The notes below the pieces were generated by a model. The model was not told the DNA's origin, did not search any database, and was given only the letters and a program-made list of their open reading frames with translations. A stretch of DNA of 16,193 nt. Origin: an uncultured Ruminococcus sp. GTDB lineage: Bacteria > Bacillota > Clostridia > Oscillospirales > CAG-272. The stretch spans positions 1 to 16,193 of the forward strand of contig CACZSA010000146.1 of the NCBI GenBank assembly GCA_902783705.1. Direction: 5' to 3'. A program made the position numbers and the translations under genes. Position 1 is the stretch's first letter. Each line of letters begins with the position of its first letter. Positions 7,801-15,421 of this stretch are shown here, one piece after another.

Positions 7801-7852
7801 AGCTTTCCTCCGTGTGATCGGTTGATCGTTTATTTAAAATATGGATACTGCT

Positions 7853-8893
7853 TTAAGGCCGGATGATCCGGCACCCGGCGGCCCGGATGATGCGGTTGTA
7901 ATAGGCGAGCGTTTCCCCCTCGGCGGGCGGCAGCTCGGCGTAAACGGTCGTGAATGCCCGCTCGTCCGCCTGCCGGAGAAGCGAGAAGAGCCTGCGCGAG
8001 GCCTCCCGTGCGTCTCCGCGCGGACCGAGGGAGAGCAGCGCCCCCTCCGGGAAGAGAGCGGCGTCTTCATCCCACGCGAGCACGCCGTACTTCCCTTCGG
8101 CGTGGGTCCGCACATAGTCTGCGAAGGCGTCGTGCGGCGCGTCGACGAGGAGAAGATCGGCCTTCGGCGCGTAGTGCTTGTACTTCATCCCGGGCGATTC
8201 CGGGCGGATCCCGTTTGCGAGGGACGGCTCGATCACGGCGGGGGCGATCCGCACCGAGCGGCACACCTCGCCGAGCATTTCCGCGGTGACGGCGCCGGGA
8301 CGCAGGATCGTGCAGGACCCGTTCCCGTCGAGGCGGATGACCGTCGATTCCAGCCCGATCTCGCACGGTCCGCCGTCGAGGATCATGTCGATCCGCCCGT
8401 CCATGTCGGCGAGCACGTGCTCCGCGCGCGTCGGGGACGGGATGCCGGATCGGTTTGCGCTCGGCGCGGCAATGGGATGCCCCGAAACCTCGATCAGCCG
8501 GTGCGCTACGGGATTGGACGGGCACCGGACCGCCACGGTATCGCCGCCCGCCGTCACGGTGTCGGGAATGCAGTCCTTCTTCGGGAGCACCACGGTGAGA
8601 GGTCCCGGCATGAAGCGTCCGGCGAGCGCGGTGAAAATCTCATCGGGATACGCGATCCTCTCGGCGTCTTCGGGATAGGCGATGTGCACGATCAGCGGGT
8701 TGTCGGAGGGCCGCCCCTTCGCCGCATAGATCTTTTTCGCGGAATCCTCGAGGAGCGCGCTGCCCGCCAGACCGTAAACCGTCTCGGTCGGGATCGCGAC
8801 GAGGCCTCCCCGCCGGATGACCGCCGCCGCCCGTTCGATAACTTCTTCGTCGGTCCGCGCGTCGCCCGTGATTTTCAGATATTCGGTCTTCAT
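7853..8893 (-). CDS. sua5: L-threonylcarbamoyladenylate synthase, two-domain Sua5 type
   Basis: A 346-residue enzyme making threonylcarbamoyl-AMP from threonine, bicarbonate and ATP, the first step of the t6A37 modification of ANN-reading tRNAs. The N-terminal YrdC fold (about 1-205) shows GLVAIPTETVYGLAGSA at 30-46, AAKGRPSDNPLIVH at 57-70 (the K-x-R nucleotide site) and APSANRSG at 143-150. The C-terminal Sua5 domain (about 235-346) starts after SPGMKYKHYAPKADLLLVD at 233-251, the linker typical of Sua5/YwlC and missing in short TsaC proteins. The ATG at 8893 overlaps the prfA stop as ATGA, so the two are probably translated in a coupled way. prfA, prmC and sua5 are often grouped in Firmicutes; here prmC is missing from the middle. 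Confidence 0.96.
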   Translation of the reverse strand: MKTEYLKITGDARTDEEVIERAAAVIRRGGLVAIPTETVYGLAGSALLEDSAKKIYAAKGRPSDNPLIVHIAYPEDAERIAYPDEIFTALAGRFMPGPLTVVLPKKDCIPDTVTAGGDTVAVRCPSNPVAHRLIEVSGHPIAAPSANRSGIPSPTRAEHVLADMDGRIDMILDGGPCEIGLESTVIRLDGNGSCTILRPGAVTAEMLGEVCRSVRIAPAVIEPSLANGIRPESPGMKYKHYAPKADLLLVDAPHDAFADYVRTHAEGKYGVLAWDEDAALFPEGALLSLGPRGDAREASRRLFSLLRQADERAFTTVYAELPPAEGETLAYYNRIIRAAGCRIIRP

Positions 8894-9966
8894 GCCCCGC
8901 CTCCGCCGTTTTTCAGCTTCTCCGCCGTCTCCGCGGTGGCGAGGGCGTCGATCATGCTGTCGATATTCCCGTCGATGAAGGTCTCGATCGAATAGATCGT
9001 CAGGCCGATGCGGTGATCCGTCACGCGTCCCTGCGGGAAATTATATGTTCGGATGCGCTCGCTCCGGTCTCCCGTGCCGACCTGCGAACGCCGCTCGGAA
9101 GCGATCTTCTCGTTCTGCTCCCGGCTTTTGAGGTCGAAGAGCTTCGCGCGCAGGAGCTTCATCGCCTTGTCGCGGTTCTTGAACTGGCTCCGCTCGTCCT
9201 GGCATTCGATCACGATCCCCGTCGACTTGTGCAGGAGCCGGATCGCGGATTCCGTCTTGTTGACGTGCTGTCCGCCCGCGCCGGAGGATTTGATCGTCTC
9301 GATTTCAAGATCTCCGGGATCGATTTCGACCTCTACGTCCTCCGCTTCGGGAAGGACGGCGACGGTCGCGGTCGAGGTGTGGATGCGCCCGGACGATTCG
9401 GTCTCCGGCACGCGCTGGACGCGGTGGACGCCGCTTTCATACTTGAACCGGGAATAGGCCCCCTGCCCCGTCACGAGGAAGGTGATCTCGCGGAAGCCGC
9501 CGAGTCCCGTTTCGTTCGAGGAGACAAGCTCCGTTTTATAATGCCGGGCATCCGCGTACATCGTGTACATCCGGTAGAGCACTCCGGCGAAGAGCGCGGC
9601 TTCGTCTCCGCCCGCTCCGGCCCGGATCTCCACGACGACGTTCTTCTCGTCGAGCGGATCCTTCGGCAGAAGCAGGATCTTGAGCTCCTCCTCGGTCCGC
9701 GCCGCCGTCTCGCGTCCGGTTTTGAATTCCTCGTCCGCGAGCGCGAGCAGATCGGGATCCGATTCCGTGTCGAGGATCGCGCGCGCTTCGTCCACGCTCG
9801 AGAGGGCGCGCTTGTATTCCCGGAACTTCTCGATCACGGGGGCGAGGGAGGCGTGTTCCTTGAGAAGCGCGGTGTATCGCTCGATATCCCCCATGACCGC
9901 CGGATCCGCGAGCTCTTCTTCGATCCTCAGAAACCGCTGTTCCGCTTCGTTCAGTCTCTCATGCAT
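8890..9966 (-). CDS. prfA: Peptide chain release factor 1 (RF1)
   Basis: A 358-residue class I release factor that reads UAA and UAG and triggers peptide release on the ribosome. The GGQ motif is at 231-233 in SSGAGGQHVNKTESA. The stop-codon-reading tripeptide is PET at 187-189 in RVPETESSGRIHTS, the RF1 type and not the SPF of RF2. GAGGDEAALFAGVLYRMY at 117-134 is also typical. The length is normal for RF1, and no RF2-type programmed frameshift is present. The ATG is only four bases after the eda stop, and the TGA overlaps the sua5 ATG, so it sits inside a coupled eda-prfA-sua5 block. The Gln of GGQ is normally methylated by PrmC, whose gene is not here. The C-terminus ends in a short glycine run. 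Confidence 0.97.
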   Translation of the reverse strand: MHERLNEAEQRFLRIEEELADPAVMGDIERYTALLKEHASLAPVIEKFREYKRALSSVDEARAILDTESDPDLLALADEEFKTGRETAARTEEELKILLLPKDPLDEKNVVVEIRAGAGGDEAALFAGVLYRMYTMYADARHYKTELVSSNETGLGGFREITFLVTGQGAYSRFKYESGVHRVQRVPETESSGRIHTSTATVAVLPEAEDVEVEIDPGDLEIETIKSSGAGGQHVNKTESAIRLLHKSTGIVIECQDERSQFKNRDKAMKLLRAKLFDLKSREQNEKIASERRSQVGTGDRSERIRTYNFPQGRVTDHRIGLTIYSIETFIDGNIDSMIDALATAETAEKLKNGGGGA

Positions 9967-9970
9967 ACCT

Positions 9971-10630
9971 TTATCCCTTGTGGCTGGGCGCTTTTCCCCG
10001 GAGCTTTCCCATAAAATCGGACACCGCGCGGGCGCCCTCCCGGATCGCGGCGAAGTCTCCGCGCGCGATCATCTCCGAGGTCGCGATGAACGATCCGCCG
10101 CAGCAGAAGACGTTCTTCAGCGCGAGATAGTCCGCCGCGTTCCCGAGCGTGATCCCGCCCGTCGGCATGAAAAGAATCCCGCCGTAGGGGGCCGCGAGGG
10201 CTTTCAGCATTTTTACGCCGCCCGCCGCTTCCGCCGGGAAGAATTTGAGGGTATCGAACCCTACCGCCATCGCCGCCTCGATCTCCGTGGGCGTCATGAC
10301 CCCCGGCACGAACGGCAGCCCACGACGGACAGCTCCGCACGCGATCTCCGTACGGAATCCCGGGGATACGCCGAACTGCGCGCCTGCGTCGATCGCCTCA
10401 TCGAGCGCATCCGCCGTGAGGACCGTTCCCGCGCCGACCGTGAGCTCCGGCACCGCGCGCCGCATTTCCCGGATCGCGTCCGCCGCGGCACTCGTGCGGA
10501 AGGTGATCTCCGCCGCCGGGAGTCCGCCGTCCATGAGCGCTTTTGCGAGCGGTACGGCGTCCGAGGCCGATTCGATGCGGATGACGGGCACGATCCCGCA
10601 TTCCCGGAGGATTTCCTTGATTTTCTCCAT
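9971..10630 (-). CDS. eda: KDPG/KHG aldolase (2-keto-3-deoxy-6-phosphogluconate aldolase)
   Basis: A 219-residue class I aldolase that splits 2-keto-3-deoxy-6-phosphogluconate into pyruvate and glyceraldehyde-3-phosphate (Entner-Doudoroff and hexuronate pathways); many also act on 4-hydroxy-2-oxoglutarate. The catalytic Glu41 lies in AAEITFRTSAA and the Schiff-base Lys129 in FDTLKFFPAEAAGG. VGAGTVL at 65-71 and FMPTGGI at 154-160 form the phosphate-site region. I chose the ATG at 10630 because AAGGAG lies six bases before it and the protein then begins MEKIKEIL, as in the family. In-frame ATGs at 10648 and 10678 are less likely. No kinase or dehydratase of the pathway is adjacent. A hairpin lies 24-58 bases upstream of the chosen start, and the gene ends four bases before prfA. 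Confidence 0.92.
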   Translation of the reverse strand: MEKIKEILRECGIVPVIRIESASDAVPLAKALMDGGLPAAEITFRTSAAADAIREMRRAVPELTVGAGTVLTADALDEAIDAGAQFGVSPGFRTEIACGAVRRGLPFVPGVMTPTEIEAAMAVGFDTLKFFPAEAAGGVKMLKALAAPYGGILFMPTGGITLGNAADYLALKNVFCCGGSFIATSEMIARGDFAAIREGARAVSDFMGKLRGKAPSHKG

Positions 10631-10636
10631 GCCGAT

Positions 10637-10642
10637 CTCCTT
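10637..10642 (-). promoter_or_regulatory. Ribosome site that decides the eda start
   Basis: AAGGAG on the minus strand, six bases before the ATG at 10630-10628. The upstream in-frame ATGs lack an equally placed site. Confidence 0.8.
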
Positions 10643-10653
10643 CTTCATGAAAA

Positions 10654-10688
10654 CGATACTCCGGCACGGGGATCGCACCGGAATATCG
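10654..10688 (-). terminator. 11-bp hairpin between M18 aminopeptidase and eda; terminator or attenuator
   Basis: On the minus strand CGATATTCCGG pairs along its full 11 bases with CCGGAGTATCG (one G-U pair) around a 13-base loop, followed by TTTTC. It starts 25 bases after the aminopeptidase stop and ends 24 bases before the eda start. It may be a terminator that separates the coaE-led genes from eda-prfA-sua5, or a partial or conditional one, since I see no good promoter between it and eda. A protein-binding palindrome is an alternative. Confidence 0.6.
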
Positions 10689-10713
10689 GATTCTTACGTT
10701 TTGCTTCCGCGGC

Positions 10714-12126
10714 TTATTTGCAGAACGCCGCGAACGCCTTATGCGCCTCGTACAGGTCGGACTTCGAGATGATCTCGAACGGCGCGTGCATCGAGATCAC
10801 GGGGACGCCGATGTCGACCGTCTCGATGTTGTGGTTGGCGATGTACTTCGCGACCGTGCCGCCGCCGCCCTGATCCACGCGTCCGAGCTCCGCGGTCTGC
10901 CAGATGACGCCCGCGTCGTCGAAGATCTTCCGCACGCAGCCGACGAGCTCCGCAGAGGCATCGTTGGTGCCGCCCTTTCCGCCGGAGCCGGTGTACTTCG
11001 AGAGACCGACACCGCAGTGCAGGAGCGAGGAATTCCGCTTTTCGTAAACTTCGGGATAATTCGGGTCATAGCAGGCCGTCACGTCCGCGGAGAGGCACTT
11101 CGAGTGGCTGCGCACGACGTTCGGGTTGCCGCCGAGGTTCTTCGCGAGCTCGTCGATGATGTCAACGAGGAGCACGCACTGCATGCCGCTGATACCCTCG
11201 GAGCCGATCTCCTCCTTGTCCGCGAGGACCGCCATGCAGGTATGGACGCTGTCCTCCGCCTCGATGAGGGAGGTGAGGGCCGGATAGGAGCAGACGCGGT
11301 CGTCATGCCCGTATGCGCCGATGAGCCAGCGGTCGAGGCCGACGTCGACGGCGTTCTGCGCAGGAACGATCGAGAGCTCCGCGCTCATGAAGTCGGCTTC
11401 GGTGATGCCGTACTTCTCGTTGAGCAGGATCATGATGTTGAGTTTGACCTTCTCGTCTGCGGGCGTGAGCTTGCCGTCCTCCTCGAAGAAGGGGGAGGAG
11501 CCGAGCATGACGTTCAGGCCTTCTCCGGTGAACGCCGAGCCGAGGGTCCGTCCGTTCTGATCCTTCGCGAGATGCGGGAGCAGATCGGAGATGCAGAGGA
11601 CGGGATCGCCGGGCTCGTCGCCGATGCGGACCTGTACGGTCTCTCCGTCGGCTTTCGTCACGACGCCGTGCAGCGCAAGCGGGATCGTCACCCACTGATA
11701 CTTGCGGATGCCGCCGTAGTAGTGCGTCTTGAAGTACGCGACGCCGTCGTTCTCATAGAGCGGATGCTGCTTGAGGTCGAGGCGGGGGGAGTCGATGTGG
11801 GCCGCGCAGATGCGTACGCCGCAGTCGATGGGCTCGGTGCCGACGTGGATCGCGAAAAGGTTCTTGCCGCGGTTGTTGAGGTAGAGTCGGTCGCCCGCCT
11901 TGATCGGGTCGCCGACACTGTACGGACGGTAGCCCGCCGCCTCGAGCAGCGCGACGGACGCGTCCACGGCCTCGCGCTCGGTCTTCGAGCTGTCGAGCCA
12001 CTTCACATAACCGTCCGCGTACTCCTTCGCTGCGGAAAGCTCCTCCGCCGTCTTCACTTCAAACGCGCTCTTTTTCTTGTAGAAGAGCTCGTCGCGCAGA
12101 ATCTGTCCTCTGGTCTTGTCGCTCAT
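10714..12126 (-). CDS. M18 family aminopeptidase
   Basis: A 470-residue cytoplasmic zinc aminopeptidase of family M18 (aspartyl aminopeptidase/Lap4 type), which trims N-terminal residues from peptides and usually forms a dodecamer. Metal and catalytic blocks are all visible: AAHIDSPRLDLK at 108-119 (His110), GHDDR at 273-277, DKEEIGSEG at 303-311 (the Glu pair 305-306), SADVTACYDPNY at 346-357 (Asp348), GGKGGTNDASAEL at 382-394 and SMHAPFE at 445-451 (His447). The length fits bacterial aminopeptidase I members, which are longer than typical DNPEP-like forms. The ATG has an AAAGGAAG ribosome site and lies 36 bases after the transglycosylase stop, so the gene is probably in the coaE operon. Substrate preference cannot be read from sequence. 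Confidence 0.95.
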   Translation of the reverse strand: MSDKTRGQILRDELFYKKKSAFEVKTAEELSAAKEYADGYVKWLDSSKTEREAVDASVALLEAAGYRPYSVGDPIKAGDRLYLNNRGKNLFAIHVGTEPIDCGVRICAAHIDSPRLDLKQHPLYENDGVAYFKTHYYGGIRKYQWVTIPLALHGVVTKADGETVQVRIGDEPGDPVLCISDLLPHLAKDQNGRTLGSAFTGEGLNVMLGSSPFFEEDGKLTPADEKVKLNIMILLNEKYGITEADFMSAELSIVPAQNAVDVGLDRWLIGAYGHDDRVCSYPALTSLIEAEDSVHTCMAVLADKEEIGSEGISGMQCVLLVDIIDELAKNLGGNPNVVRSHSKCLSADVTACYDPNYPEVYEKRNSSLLHCGVGLSKYTGSGGKGGTNDASAELVGCVRKIFDDAGVIWQTAELGRVDQGGGGTVAKYIANHNIETVDIGVPVISMHAPFEIISKSDLYEAHKAFAAFCK

Positions 12127-12162
12127 GGTATTGCTTCCTTTCGATGTCTATATGGATATTTT

Positions 12163-12741
12163 TCAGTTTCCTGTGTAGTAGAGGGCGCGGTACATCTCCG
12201 CGTCGTCGAGAATCTGCCCGACGAAGGACGCCATCGCCTCGTCCGGGATCGTCTGGAGCACCCCGACGGAATCAGTCAGGGCCTCGATCTTCTCCCATTC
12301 GTCGACCGCGGCCTGTCCGGCTTCATAGGCGGCGAGGGTCGGGAGCCACGCGCCGTTCTCCGTATAGAGATAGGAGAGGATGTACGCGCCGCACCGGATG
12401 TTCGTCTCCGGGTCGTAGAGGAGCCCGTGTCCGAGATTCTCCTTCGTGATGCCGTTGAGCCAGTCGAGCATGTCCGGATGGATCTGGAAGAGCCCGATCC
12501 GCCCGTTCTCGGAGACCTTGTTGCTCTGGAAACCGCTCTCCGTATTGATGACGGCGTAGAGCATGTACTCCGGCACCCCATAGGTGGCTGAATACTTCTC
12601 GACGAATCCGGCAAACTCCCGCGGGTGATTCCTCCGGTCGAGGATCTCCCCGACGAGCTGGTACCCGTAACCGATGAAAACGGCTGCGACGAGGATGACG
12701 ACGATGACGGTGCTGCGGCGGACCGCTGTTCTGAACTTCAT
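12163..12741 (-). CDS. Membrane-anchored lytic transglycosylase (SLT domain)
   Basis: A 192-residue protein with one N-terminal membrane segment (about 10-30) and a short SLT/lysozyme-like domain outside the membrane. Such enzymes cut the MurNAc-GlcNAc bond of peptidoglycan, leaving 1,6-anhydro ends. The catalytic Glu68 is in LYAVINTESGFQSNKVS. NGRIGLFQIHPDML (about 79-92) is the GLMQI-type motif, and AAYEAGQAAVDEW at about 137-149 corresponds to the usual A-YNAG motif. The start at 12741 is supported by AGGAGG just upstream and by an ATGA overlap with the coaE stop. The frame stays open much further upstream, but that part lies inside coaE and lacks a reason to be translated. Small SLT genes after coaE are familiar in Clostridia. 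Confidence 0.93.
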   Translation of the reverse strand: MKFRTAVRRSTVIVVILVAAVFIGYGYQLVGEILDRRNHPREFAGFVEKYSATYGVPEYMLYAVINTESGFQSNKVSENGRIGLFQIHPDMLDWLNGITKENLGHGLLYDPETNIRCGAYILSYLYTENGAWLPTLAAYEAGQAAVDEWEKIEALTDSVGVLQTIPDEAMASFVGQILDDAEMYRALYYTGN

Positions 12742-13460
12742 CGATCCTCCTCCGCGTTCGCGTTCTCTTCGGGTTCCTTGTCTGGCTTGCAGTCTGTGCA
12801 TGCGCACGCCTCGCCGTCTTCGTATTCCGCGCGGCGCACTTTCTCGAGCGCGTCTGCGACCGCATCCACCCGTCGGATCAGCTCGTCCTTCGGGCAGTCG
12901 TCGTTGACGATCACGTAATCCGCGCGGCCTTCGAGCTCCTCGACGGACTTCTGCGCGGCGAGGCGTCGGCGGGCGTCCGCTTCTCCGATGCCGTCGCGCT
13001 GCATGATCCGGGCGACGATCGTCTCCTCGGGCGCGGTCACGCAGACCACCCGGGCGCATTCCGCGTCGAATCCGCTCTCATACAGCAGCGGCGCGTCGAC
13101 GAGGACGATCGGGGATCCCGCGGCACAGAGCATGTCCGCGATCCGGCGGGTCTCGTCGAGAATATAATGATGCGTGATGCGGTTGAGGTCGGAGAGCGCC
13201 TCCGCGTCGCCGCCGAAGACGAGGGCACGCATCGCGGCGCGGTTGAGCGAACCGTCCTCCAAGACGACGGCGTCTCCGAAGCGGGCGCGGAGCTCTATCA
13301 TGCAGGGGGAGAGCGCGTCGGCGGGTCCGGTCATCTCCCGGTACACCGCGTCGGTGTCGACCGAGGGGATGCCGCGGCGTGAGAAAAGCGCGGAAACATA
13401 GCCCTTGCCCGACCCGCTCCGTCCGCAGAGCCCGACGAGCATCACACCGTTTTTCTTCAT
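12738..13460 (-). CDS. coaE: Dephospho-CoA kinase with cysteine-containing acidic tail
   Basis: A 240-residue kinase for the last step of CoA synthesis, phosphorylating the 3'-hydroxyl of dephospho-CoA. The P-loop is GRSGSGKG at 13-20; the usual final Ser/Thr is Gly here. SVDTDAVYREM at 33-43 is the substrate-binding motif, LVDAPLLYESGFD at 120-132 is a strong family block, and RIMQRDG at 151-157 is the lid region. After about residue 210 an acidic tail with CACTDC extends beyond the usual end. I prefer ATG 13460 because a promoter -10 box sits at 13497-13502, which would leave the ATG at 13487 almost without a leader. ATG 13442 would give a classical short N-terminus and is also possible. 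No start has a strong ribosome site. The stop overlaps the transglycosylase start. Confidence 0.9.
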   Translation of the reverse strand: MKKNGVMLVGLCGRSGSGKGYVSALFSRRGIPSVDTDAVYREMTGPADALSPCMIELRARFGDAVVLEDGSLNRAAMRALVFGGDAEALSDLNRITHHYILDETRRIADMLCAAGSPIVLVDAPLLYESGFDAECARVVCVTAPEETIVARIMQRDGIGEADARRRLAAQKSVEELEGRADYVIVNDDCPKDELIRRVDAVADALEKVRRAEYEDGEACACTDCKPDKEPEENANAEEDR

Positions 13461-13496
13461 CCGTACCCACACCCCGCAAAATGCCATAGTATGATT

Positions 13497-13525
13497 ATTT
13501 TACCACACTCCGCCCCGCATTTCAA
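13497..13525 (-). promoter_or_regulatory. Sigma-A-type promoter of the coaE operon
   Basis: On the minus strand TTGAAA (13525-13520), a 17-base spacer and TAAAAT (13502-13497). Transcription would start near 13490. It lies just downstream of the pepF terminator and is the only clear promoter for the long run ending at parC. Confidence 0.75.
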
Positions 13526-13540
13526 CAGCTTTTTGTGAAT

Positions 13541-13577
13541 AAGAAAAAGGAACTTTCAGCATTCAGCCGAAAGCTCC
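13541..13577 (-). terminator. Intrinsic terminator of pepF
   Basis: On the minus strand GGAGCTTTCGGC and GCTGAAAGTTCC form a 12-bp stem (two G-U pairs) with a five-base loop, followed directly by TTTTTCTT. It begins 16 bases after the pepF stop. Confidence 0.92.
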
Positions 13578-13592
13578 CGTTTCCGTGCGGGT

Positions 13593-15344
13593 TTATTTCA
13601 CCAGTTCGCAGAATTCGTCGATCTGCTCCGCGATGGAGGCGAGGCCGGATTCCCAGAACGCCCGGTCGGTGAGGTCGATCCCGGCGATCTTCGCGGTGTC
13701 CTCGACGTCGTTCACCGAGGTCGCCCAGAGCATCTTCTTATACGTCGGGACAAAGGCTGGCCCCTCCTCGCGGTACTTCGCGTACAGTCCGCGTGCGAAG
13801 AGACCGCCGAACGCATAGGGGAAGTTGTAGAAACTGAGGTCGCCGCTGTAATAATGGCCCTTGCACAGCCACATATACGGGTGCAGCGTGTCCGGATCGA
13901 GGCCGTTTCCGTAGGCCTTTTTCTGCGCCTCGAGCATCAGCTCGCAGAGGCGGTCCGCGTTCATGAACTCCTCGCTGCGGTTTTCGAAGACCGCCGTTTC
14001 GAAGAGATAGCGCGAATAGATGTCGCAGATGATCTGGCAGGCGTCCATGAGCTGGCTCTCGAGGAGGTTCAGCCGCTCTTCCCTGCTCCCCGCCATTTCA
14101 AGGGACGCCGCGCCCGCCACGACCTCGTTGAACGTGGAGGCCGTCTCGGCGACCGGCATGGAGTAGTCCTGATTCATGAGGCTGTGCGGGAAGACCTGCT
14201 GATCGTGGAACGCGTGGCCCAGCTCGTGCGCGAGGGTGATGACATCGCTGAACGAGCCGTCGAAGTTCGTGAGCACGCGGCTCTGCTTCGCCGTCGGGAC
14301 GCCGCAGTCGAACGCGCCGCCGACCTTGCCCTCCCGCGGCGGGAAGTCGATCCAGCTCTCGTCAAACGCCCGTGCGATCATGGCGGCGAGGTCATGATCG
14401 AACGGCTCGAAGAACGAGAGGAGCGTCTCCTTTGCCTCGGGGATCGTGAACTTGCGGTCGCTCTTCCCCATCGGCGCGAAGAGATCGTACCACGGCAGGC
14501 CGTTCTTGTGTCCGAGGGCTTCGGCCTTCGCGCGGAGATACTTCCAGAACACCGGCAGGTATTCCTCCATCGCCGAGATCAGAGCGTCGAGCGTCTCCCG
14601 CTTCATCCGGGAATCCTTCAGCGCGCGGTCGAGCGGCGAGTCGTACCCGCGGAGGGCGCACTCGTTGATCATCTGGAGCTTGATCGAGTTGAGGGAGAAC
14701 GCGACGGCCTCGCGGATCGGCGCATAGCACGCGAGCTCGGCCTCGTAGGCATCCTTGCGGACGGCGGGATCGGGATCATAGGCGAGGTTGCGAACAGCGG
14801 AGAGCGGGATCTCTTCCCCGCGGTAGTTCGCCTTGACGCTGCTCGTCAGGCTGGACTGCAGATCCTCCCACGCCGCGGAGCCGGAGATCTTCATCTTCGC
14901 AAGCAGCGCTTCCTCGGCGTCGGAGAGGAGGTAGCGGCTGTCCTCGCGCAGAGAGCGGAGCAGATAGGCGTATTCGCCGAAGCCGCTCCCGATCAGTGCG
15001 TCGAGGTCGTCAAAGGAGGCGATGAGGCGGCGGATCTTCGCGTCGGAGGCGGCGGTCTCGCTGAACTTGTCCATGAGCTTCCCCATCAGGCTCGCGGCCT
15101 CGGTGCAGCCCGTGTCGGCGGAATACCGGAGCGAGGCGTATTCGTAGAGCTTCGAGGAAACGGCGGAGGATTTCTCGCACAGATCGAGGTATTCCTCGAG
15201 CAGATAGCGGTGCGGCAGGTTCTCCGCCTTTTCGGCAAGGGCGATCTGCTCCGCGATGAGTTCGTCCGCGATTTTCAGATCGGCGGCGAGAGCGGGGTCG
15301 TCAAATCCTTTGTACAGGATCGAAAGGTCCCATTCGTTGGGCAT
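13593..15344 (-). CDS. pepF: Oligoendopeptidase F (M3B metallopeptidase)
   Basis: A 583-residue cytoplasmic zinc peptidase of the PepF/M3B family, which breaks down short peptides inside the cell. The zinc site is HELGH at 373-377 in TLAHELGHAFHDQQ, with the third ligand Glu400 in MPVAETASTFNEV. The N-terminal helical domain (about 1-190) ends in SVKANYRGEEIPLSAVRNL, typical of the family. GHYYSGDLSFYNFPYAFGGL at 496-515 is the C-terminal substrate-site block with its His-Tyr pair. The length is typical of the clostridial M3 subtype. AAGGAG lies eight bases before the ATG. The gene has its own promoter (15377-15405) and terminator (13541-13577), so it is a single-gene unit. No signal peptide is seen. 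Confidence 0.96.
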   Translation of the reverse strand: MPNEWDLSILYKGFDDPALAADLKIADELIAEQIALAEKAENLPHRYLLEEYLDLCEKSSAVSSKLYEYASLRYSADTGCTEAASLMGKLMDKFSETAASDAKIRRLIASFDDLDALIGSGFGEYAYLLRSLREDSRYLLSDAEEALLAKMKISGSAAWEDLQSSLTSSVKANYRGEEIPLSAVRNLAYDPDPAVRKDAYEAELACYAPIREAVAFSLNSIKLQMINECALRGYDSPLDRALKDSRMKRETLDALISAMEEYLPVFWKYLRAKAEALGHKNGLPWYDLFAPMGKSDRKFTIPEAKETLLSFFEPFDHDLAAMIARAFDESWIDFPPREGKVGGAFDCGVPTAKQSRVLTNFDGSFSDVITLAHELGHAFHDQQVFPHSLMNQDYSMPVAETASTFNEVVAGAASLEMAGSREERLNLLESQLMDACQIICDIYSRYLFETAVFENRSEEFMNADRLCELMLEAQKKAYGNGLDPDTLHPYMWLCKGHYYSGDLSFYNFPYAFGGLFARGLYAKYREEGPAFVPTYKKMLWATSVNDVEDTAKIAGIDLTDRAFWESGLASIAEQIDEFCELVK

Positions 15345-15376
15345 GATGAAATCTCCTTTTCGGTAAATCTGTGCCC

Positions 15377-15405
15377 ATTATACCACCGGAGCGGACAGAA
15401 TGCAA
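15377..15405 (-). promoter_or_regulatory. Sigma-A-type promoter of pepF
   Basis: On the minus strand TTGCAT (15405-15400), a 17-base spacer and a perfect TATAAT (15382-15377). Transcription would start near 15370, leaving a short leader with AAGGAG. Confidence 0.88.
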
Positions 15406-15421
15406 GAGGCCCTGCCTTTTT

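Noticed and set aside
7858..7872. GCCGGAT-G-ATCCGGC palindrome at the sua5 stop codon
   Set aside because: It is within coding sequence, gives only a short RNA stem and has no T-tract. It is likely chance in GC-rich coding DNA.
10631..10678. Longer N-terminus for eda
   Set aside because: It would cross the hairpin at 10654-10688. The ATG at 10630 has the best ribosome site and fits the family start.
10741..12591. 616-codon open frame on the plus strand opposite the M18 and transglycosylase genes
   Set aside because: It crosses two genuine genes with clear catalytic motifs and ribosome sites. It is a codon-bias shadow.
12742..13059. Long N-terminal extension of the transglycosylase frame
   Set aside because: The extension lies wholly within coaE in another frame and is Arg-rich. 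The ATG at 12741 has a strong ribosome site and starts a proper membrane anchor.
15404..15420. Small hairpin AAGAGGC-CCT-GCCTTTT with a T-tract on the plus strand
   Set aside because: It would only act on plus-strand transcripts, and no gene there needs it. On the minus strand it has a mismatch and no T-tract, and it overlaps the pepF -35 box. It may weakly end the XRE transcript, but I cannot support it.
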